IMG/VR virus record: IMGVR_UViG_3300017962_000053
Coordinates: 1-32,132 of that record
Source of the DNA: a virus
Direction: 5' to 3' (one strand)
Length of the DNA stretch: 32,132 bases
Positions 21,971 to 30,900 of this stretch are shown here, piece after piece. Below the pieces are notes generated by a model, which was not told the DNA's origin, searched no databases, and saw only the letters and a program-made list of their open reading frames with translations. The position numbers and the translations under genes were made by a program. How positions within the stretch are numbered: the stretch's first letter is position 1; every line of letters starts with the position of its first letter.

Positions 21971-24900
21971 TTACTCCTCATACTCCGTATCCCATCTGTC
22001 AACATCTTTACGCTCACCGTACACAGTGTAGAAGCAGTTGATTGGTGCATCGCTGCCAACAATAACAGTGTTGTCAACAATATCTTCAACCCAAATATCT
22101 TGTTTACCACCTATTGCTGTCAAGTTAACAGTAATAGTATCTTCATGTACAAGACCAGTCCAATAATCAGGTAACTCAATTACATTTGTATCTTTCAGTC
22201 TGCCACGTACATATACACCATCTTCTGGACCTTCGAGTGTACCGTGACGTAACTTCATGCCATCTTTGGTTGGGTGATCGATTACAAAGCTCTTGCTTAC
22301 AGCAGCAAAAGTACCGTTAACTTCTAACATATAGTTAGTACCTGGGCTAGTAGTATCACCTTCTCCAAAGCCAATTCTAGCTGCTTTTGCAACAGTTAGC
22401 TCACCATCTGTGGTAAGTGCCATAGCACCTTGAGAATCAGCGTGAGACGAATCACCCCACCAGAAGCCTCTATCATTGGTATTACTCATTTGGAAACTCA
22501 TAGCATAATCGTTTAGACCGCCATATGTGTATCCTGATTTCATACCAATTGTGTATGTGCCGCTGCTCCAAACACGGATCTTATCACGTGTCTGTGAACC
22601 GTTACCGTCTATCAAACCAATGTTATAACGTGTGCTTGCACTAAACAGATCTGGGAATGTACCAGCGTTTAGGTTACTTGCATTTCGGTAGAATGCACTG
22701 CTTTCTCCATCTAGCAAGTCTGCATCTAGTCCGCTACCAGAACCGTCGTTACCGCTGGTCCAAACAGTGTATTCTGTGCCATCTGCATTGTGCTTCAAGC
22801 CATTTACACCACCTAACAAGTCAATGTAGTCGTCGTGTACATCGTTGTAGATACGCACTCTGTTACCACTGTCAACAAACTGCATGTAAGCTCTACGAGT
22901 ACCTGCTTGATACCAACTGATGTATGGGTTACCAGTTGCACTGGTATCTGCCATGCGAATCATTTCGTCACCTGCATGACTCATTGTTAATAGACCAGTC
23001 ATTGTATCAGCTTGATCACTGCGTACAAATTGAGTGCTGTTTATACCATCTAGTAAATCTGCATCAACATTTGTAAGTCCACTACCATTACCAGTAAATG
23101 TACTTGTACCAATGTTGATGTTACCAAATGTTGTAGTAATTTCACCTGCATCTAGTACACCAGTACCTGTTAAGTTACCATATGTTCCGTCAATACGTGC
23201 GTTAGGCACTGTACCACTACTCAAGTTACTTGCATTAAGTTGTGTAAGTGCGCTTCCTGTACCGTTAAAGCTACCGCCGTAAATAGCACCCTGTACACCA
23301 AGTCCACCATTTATTCTAACTGCACCAGTAGTTGTACTTGATGCTGCACTTGTATTGGTAAATGTTTTAACACCTGCCATACTTTGGTTACCACCAAGTC
23401 TACCACCTGCTACTGTACCACTGCTCAAGTTGCTTGCATTTAGACTGCTTAGTCCACTACCATTACCAGTAAATGTGCTTGTACCAATGTTAATGCTACC
23501 AAAGCCGTCAGTTATGCTACCGCTATTTAATGCACCGGTTCCTGTGATACTTGCTTGGTGTTGTGTAATACTCGAAGCAGCAATAGCAGCATCTGGAATA
23601 ACACTGTTGTTGACTGATGTTATACTAGAAGCATTTACATTTGTTAATCCTGCACCGCTACCAGTAAAGATACTTGTACCAATATTGATGTTTCCAAATC
23701 CAGTGTTAATACTACCACTGTTTAGTACACCAGTACCAGTGATATCACCTTGGTGTTGTGTTACGTTACCACTGCTAATACGTGCATTTGCAAATGTACC
23801 ACTTGTAATTTGGCTTGCAGCAATGTCACCCCAGAAGTTGTCAGCAACAACATCTTTAGCAACACGTATACCACCTGTTAGTTTTACACTTGCTGGGTCA
23901 TCAGCAAATGTTTCAGTTCTATCAGCATTTGTAGCATCAGTAAATGTTACAAAACTGTTAGCTGCTAGTGTTGTAAATGCACCTGTGCTTGGAGTGACGT
24001 TACCAATCGGTGTGTTGTTGATTGCCGGTACTGTAAACGTTCCATCAACATTTAGGTTGCCGTCAACGTCAACATTGTGTCTAAATCTAGTTGTACCAGT
24101 TGTTTCGCCAACAACAATACTGGTTGCTGCTTGACCAAATGCAATAGTAGTTGCATTGTCTTTTATTAGGTTAAATGTACCAGTTTCGTCAGTGTCAATT
24201 GTTGTACCATTAACATTTAGATTACCGTTAAGTGTGGTTGTAGCATTCCTGATTGTTGCTGTGCCTGTTGCAGCACCGATAGTTATGCCAGTACCAGCGC
24301 CGGCAATATTGACAGTTGTGGCTGTAGTATTTACTAGGTTAAATGTACTACTATTTGTAGTAATATCGCCGCCATCTACATTAACATCACCATCTACATC
24401 CAAGTTATTGTTGATACTTGTTGTACCTGTTGCAGCACCAATATCAATTGCTGTTGCAGCACCACCAAAGTTAATTGTTGTTGCTGTGGTATCAAACAGT
24501 GCCATTGTTGCACTTGCAGCATTAAGTCCTGTTGTAATAGTCGGGCTTGTACCAAATACTAGAGCACCACTACCAGTTTCGTCGCTTATCACTCCTGCAA
24601 GTTGCGCACTTGTAGTAGCAGCAAATTGACTTAGATTTCCTCTATTAGCAAGTGTACCACTTGTTGGAAGTGTTAATGCTGTATTACCTGTAGTTGTAAG
24701 TGAAAGTGTGTGTGCTCCACTGTGTGTGAAGTTACCGCCTAGTGTAATAGTTTTTGTACCGTTGTTTACACCTGTACCACCGTAAGTTGGGCTAATAATA
24801 GTACCTTGCCATACACCTGTGCCAATTGTACCAACACCTGTTAAACTTGAGTTAACAACTGCACCACCGAGTGTTGTAGAACTTAAAACACTTGCTCCGT

Positions 24901-27900
24901 TGATACGATACGCTTTACCACTTGCAAGTTCAAAGTTTTCACTACTTGTCCAACTATCGGTTGCATTGACCCAATTTATAGTTTTATCTGTAGCACCTTT
25001 TAGTGTAATACCGCCTCCGTCTGCTGTTGCATCGCTTGGTGTTGTTACATTACCAAGCTCAATATTTTTGTCTTCAACTGCTAATGTTGCTGTATCGATT
25101 GTAGTTGTAGTACCGTTTACTGTTAAATCACCTGTAACAACCAAGTTACCTGCAATATCAGTGTTACCTGTTGTAAATGCAACATTAAATTTGTTAAGAC
25201 CGTCGCCAAACGCTAGATCACCTGTTGCACCAATTTGCATACGCTGAGTGCCTGCTGTGTAGAAATCTAATTGATCGTTATCAGTTCCTGCACTGGATTC
25301 AGCTTCGATTTTAGTATCTTGGTCAACGTCTTTAACACCGCCTAAGCTACCCCAGTTTGCTCCGTCATAGCCTTCAAATGTACTATCACTTGTGTTATAA
25401 CGTATTTGACCTTGTGCTTCACCTGTTGCTACACCAGCTTCACCCGGACGTTGGGCTGATGTTCCAACTGGTACTTTTAATCCTGCTGTGCCTGTTAAGT
25501 TTACATAACCTGGAATAATTACATCACCGTCGGTGTTGATTGTCATTCTTGTTGTATATGTTTGCTCAATATCGCCTGCCGTACCAGTATCACCTGTTTG
25601 AATAATTACACTGCCGCCTGTTGCACTACCGGTACTTAAACCGCCTGCAAGTGTTAAATCGCCGCCTGCGATATTATTACCAATACCGCTTTCGCCTTTG
25701 ATTACAGCATCAACTGGAGATGCACTTGCTTCTGCGCTACCCAGTATAACATTTCTGTTTCTCAACAATAGTGTATTATCTCTAACAATTGTACCGTTTT
25801 GTGTTATAGCTGGATCTGCACTAACGTTTGCATCAACTCTTACTGTAAATGATGTTGCAGTTTCACTTGCACCTAGAACTGGCCACGTACCATCAACATT
25901 TGTAATGCCGCTGCCGTTTATAGTTACAGTGTCGCCTGCACGGATACCTAATGTTAAAGGAGTAGTTGTGAAAGTAATATTTGTACTTGTAAGTATACTA
26001 CCAGTTAAATCATTGCTTATGAACACTTCGCCTGCATCGGTAACACCTGTAACAGTTGTATTAGCTGGAATGTTTCCGCTACCTGTTACTAGCATACCAA
26101 ACAAAATGTTTGATGTATCAGCAAATAGAATTACATTTTCGCCATTTGCACTTGCCGCATTTGTTTGTCTTGCTATACTGTTTAGATTGACAGTAACATC
26201 CTGGCTAGTTGCTGCTTCATAACTAATAACATTTGCACTAATATCTCTACCAGTGCTCGAAGCACCTATTTTAACATTTTCAGCGGCGCCGCCTATTTCA
26301 AGAGAAGTAACATTTGTATTGTACACTTGTCCAAGACCTGTGCTGCTAGATGTTAAGTTTGCACTTCCAACGTCCAAGCCTTCTGCAAGATCAAGTGCTG
26401 TACCCCATTCTGGAGTTGTTCCATTAGATTTTAAGAAACTATTGTTTCTACCTATTTCTAATCTATTTAAACTACCTGCTGATTGTGCATAAAGTATATC
26501 GCCTACTGCGTATGTACTAATGTTAGTACCGCCTCTGTTTACCGGAACTAAACTGGTTAAGTTTGCTGGGTTGAGGAAATATGCACTATCTAAACTATCA
26601 AGTGTACCAGCATCAACGACACCGTCTTTAATAAACACTTCGCCTGATCCGTTTGTGTTAACATCAAATTGTTGTTGTATAAATCTTGCAACACCTAACG
26701 TTGAGAAAGTTCCAAGTGGATCATAATCAACATTGCTAATACCAATGTTTACAGGATCTCCATAGAATTCTCCGCCTAAACTAGAACCTGTAAGTGTAAT
26801 CGGGTTGTCAGTTGTGTTTGCTTTTTTCAAACTTTGTACAACAGTCTGATAGCTACTATCACCTCTTAAGAATGTATCAGTGTTGGCAACACCAGAACTT
26901 GCAAGTCTACTAGGACTAATCGTACCTGAAATAATATTTGTAGCATCGATATTAGTAACTGCTAGTGTGTTCCAGTTTGCTTTTATTCTACTAGAAGTGT
27001 TTATCACTGCTGATACTTGAACATTGTTTGGTATAATTTCTGCACTACCTACACCTGCTCCGTCAATATCTTTAGCATTTGTTACTAGTCCATTTATACT
27101 TGCTAGTGCATCAGATCTAAGTTCGTGTATTGTAAAACTATTATCAGTAACACTGCCTACAAAGAATCTACTACCAGTTGCTATAGGATCTCCGGCAACA
27201 CTGAATAGCTCGTTAGCAGTAGATCCATCACTTAATGTTTCAATTCTAATAGCATCGCCAGTTGTCAAACCATGTGCTAATACTGTTAAACTATTGTCAA
27301 CTTGGTTTACCACTCTACGTGTAATATTATGGTTGTTGTTTGCAGGAGTAGTTAAAAATTCTACTTGATTTAACAAACTAAAATCTTCATACAACTCTAC
27401 AGTGCTATTGTCAATTCTTTTTGTATAATAAACTTGACCGTTTATTAATCCACCTATAGCAACATTTCCTAATGTGTTATAAACAACAGGGTCTCCATTG
27501 CCAAACACGTGATTTGCTATGGTAATTCTGTATGTAGTATAGTCAACAGCACCGCCACCACCAGTTGTACCTGCAAGGAAGTTTTTAGATTCTTCGTCAT
27601 CTAAGTTAATAAATTTAGCATTTTGTACTGCTGAATTATCTTCAACAAAGTCAATACTTGTTGCACTAGCGACAAATAATTCACCACCTAGAATATTTAC
27701 ATATGCACGTTTTTCTATAGAAGAAACGTCAATTTCAAAGCCACTACCTGTTCCGCCTATTGAACTTGCAAGTGTCGATAATGTATCTCCAACAGCGTAT
27801 CCAGTACCACCTGTTTTGATATCAACGTCAGTAACTTGTCCTGCTGTGACAGTAATATCAGCTGTTGCTCCAGAACCAGAACCTGATACATTTGTTAGTG

Positions 27901-30900
27901 CAACATTTTCGTAAACTAACGTTCCGCCTGTAGGAGTATACAAACTACCGCCGGTAATGTTACCATTGTCTACGTTTGTTAAAACACCATAACGAACTTC
28001 GCTTACAGCACCTTGAGCATTACCATCAGCACTTGTTACAATAGTTCTAGCAGTACCGCTATCTCCTGTGCTCGATACATCGCTACCTGTATTTGCAATT
28101 GTAAATGTAGTCGACGAAGGAACACTTAATATTTTACCATTAACTGTAAATGTTGTATCTCCTTCGACAACAACTTGAACATTATTATCTATTTGGAAAT
28201 TATGAGCACCACTAGTAGTAATTGTAGCAACATTACTACTTCTTGCAATGTTAGTAATAGTTTGACTTGTAAATGTGTAATCGTCATCTGGATCAAGCAC
28301 AAGGTATTGACTTGAAATACTTGAACGTAAAAAGAAGTTGTCAATAATATCGGAACTACTTCCTTTTGAATCAACGGTTAAACCAGAGTCAACACCGTTG
28401 ATATAAATTGTACCGGCACTTACTTCCCAAGGATCAGCAGTACTATCTGCTGTTTCATCCCAACGCTCTCCTTGCGAAGCAACTAGAATATTACCACTAT
28501 TATCGTAACTACCTTTTGCATATGCAATAGCTCCCTCAACTCCTGGTTGGGTAATCACATCGCCGTCGTTGGCTGTTATATTACCACTAAGTGTAAGTTC
28601 AACTTGCTGATAGTTTTCAGTAGCAATGTCACCAGCTTTTAGATCAGCTGCTGGAATATTATCTACTTGTTCTAGTCTAGACAGATAACCATTTGTGTTT
28701 GTGTTTGTAAACTGACGTGTAGCAGGAATCAAGTCTGCATTCAACTGACCGTTTGTGTTCAACTGAACAATAGCACCCGGAACAGCCGCAGTAGACACAG
28801 TTTTGTCAACAAAGCCACCTAGCCTGTTACTAATAAAACTTCTTACTGCTAACTGTGTAGAAAGTCTAGCATCACTAGGACCGCCGATTTCATCGTCACC
28901 CAAGTTAACACTGGTTGAAATTTCTTCAATAGCAACATCTGACAAGCTCAGTCTCAATGCGTCAAGTTCGTCCACCTGCACTTTGTTTCTAAATGTAATG
29001 TTACCAGTTCTGTTGAACGCTGTAATAAAGTCACCAACCTTAAAGTCACCAAGTTCGTTTGTACCTGATGAGTAGCAACGACCTGGTAATTCTTCAAACT
29101 GTTCATATTCTTCTCTTGTGTTACCACCGTTTTGTGGAAGTGCATTATAGTCTGTACCAGAACCTGCATATTCCCAAGTGTGTGCAGATGAGTTAACAAC
29201 CGATGGTCGGTGGAACCATACTGATTTTTCTGGTAAGTTACTTAGGTTTGTTAGACTACTTGTACCGTCTGTAGCAGTAACGGTAAATGTAGCAGTACCT
29301 AAATCTCTAACTGCACTAACTTCGTTTACACCAATACTTGTGTTAGGTGAACCAGCATGATCGCTGGTAATTGTACTAGTTGCATCAAATTGAATACGTA
29401 ACGTGCTTGATCCAACTGTAACTTGTTCTACACTAACAATAAGTTTTCTTTCTATAGGTGTCCAACTGTGTACAATAGCAGCATTATTGTTTACTCCTGT
29501 TGTACCTGTAATCTGTCTACCTGGAACAAATTCGTAACTTTCAGACCCTGATTCAAGTATTAACTGTTGATAAGTTGTATGACTGCTTAAAATTTCTTCT
29601 ACAAAAAACTCTATAATATTTGATAAGAATTTATGCGTTCCGCTATTATTAAAGCCGGTAAACAATACAACATCGAATTCCAAACTATCATCAAATGCTA
29701 AAGTAAATTCATTCTCATCGATTAGTTTGATGTAGTATGTTTGTTCTGGATCTAAACCGCCAATTGGTGTGTTTCCGTCTGGATCGTATATAACTTTTTG
29801 TCCATTTGTGTATCCATGTCCTGTGATTGTAAAGATACTTGTGCCAGCATTAACATCTGCACTTGCATCAAAAGTTTGCTCAGTTGGTGCTGGTTTATAT
29901 GAGTTTGTTACATCACCTTCTGAACTAACCTCAGTGTATGACGGAATATCGCCAGGATCTCTAATTGCTTCTTTTACAATTTCAAATCTTGAATCTACAA
30001 AGTCTTCGATTGCTAGTGTAACACCTGTTAGTCCACTTATTGCTGTGTTTGCTAACTCACTTGCTTTTTCAACAGCAGCAATAGTTTGACGTTCTTGTCC
30101 ACTAATTTGACTTCTAGTACTATCTGCTAAGTTGTTGGTATAGTAAGACAAGCCTGCGGCACGTGTGTATCTATTACCAGTATCCCAAGTATCTTGTGCA
30201 ACAGCTTCAACAATTAGTCTTGTATCTCTACGACATTTTTCAATGTCGTATGTAAAGTTGTACCAGATAGCTGGTGCAATTTGTTCTTCTATGTATTCGT
30301 TTACATTTTGAGCAATATTAATTCTTGTTGTGTAATCAAGTAAGTTATAATTATCCTGTAAACTTTGTGTTGTCCAAGAAATATCTGGATAATCTTGTTC
30401 AAGTTCACTTATTGTTGCATCGCCATCTGCATCAATATAATCTATAATTTCTTGCACTAGAGATTCTGCTTTTGTTGCAGCAGCTGAAGAACCAGCAGTG
30501 CCACTTGTGTCTTGCACTTCTGTTGTACCACTTGAAGTTGTAACAGCAGTTTCTAGTATAACTTCGCCAATTACTGTTTTGAGTCTGCCATAAGCAGCAA
30601 TAGTTTCTTCTTTTTTACCAGAACCATATTGTGCTACTGTACCGACAAAGTACGCCAATGCAGCGTCATATGTTTGTAAGTTTCCGCCATATGTTAAGTC
30701 ATAAATCAAGGCGTCGATAATCAATCCAATATCTTCTTGACATTTCGCAGAATTGTAAGCAAAATTAGTTGCAAATGGTGAAGTGCCTGCCGAAACTTGA
30801 TCAGCTATCCAAGCAGTAACTTCATCTTGGACAAATGCTTTGTTTGCAATTAATTGTTGTACTGCATTTGCGTAACCTGCGTCACTAGCATTATTTGATC

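Noticed and set aside
23034-26222. Several plus-strand open frames rich in V, P, L and S (for example 23355-24134 and 24156-24629)
   Set aside because: They are mirror frames of the repetitive fibre gene, without Shine-Dalgarno sites or family features.
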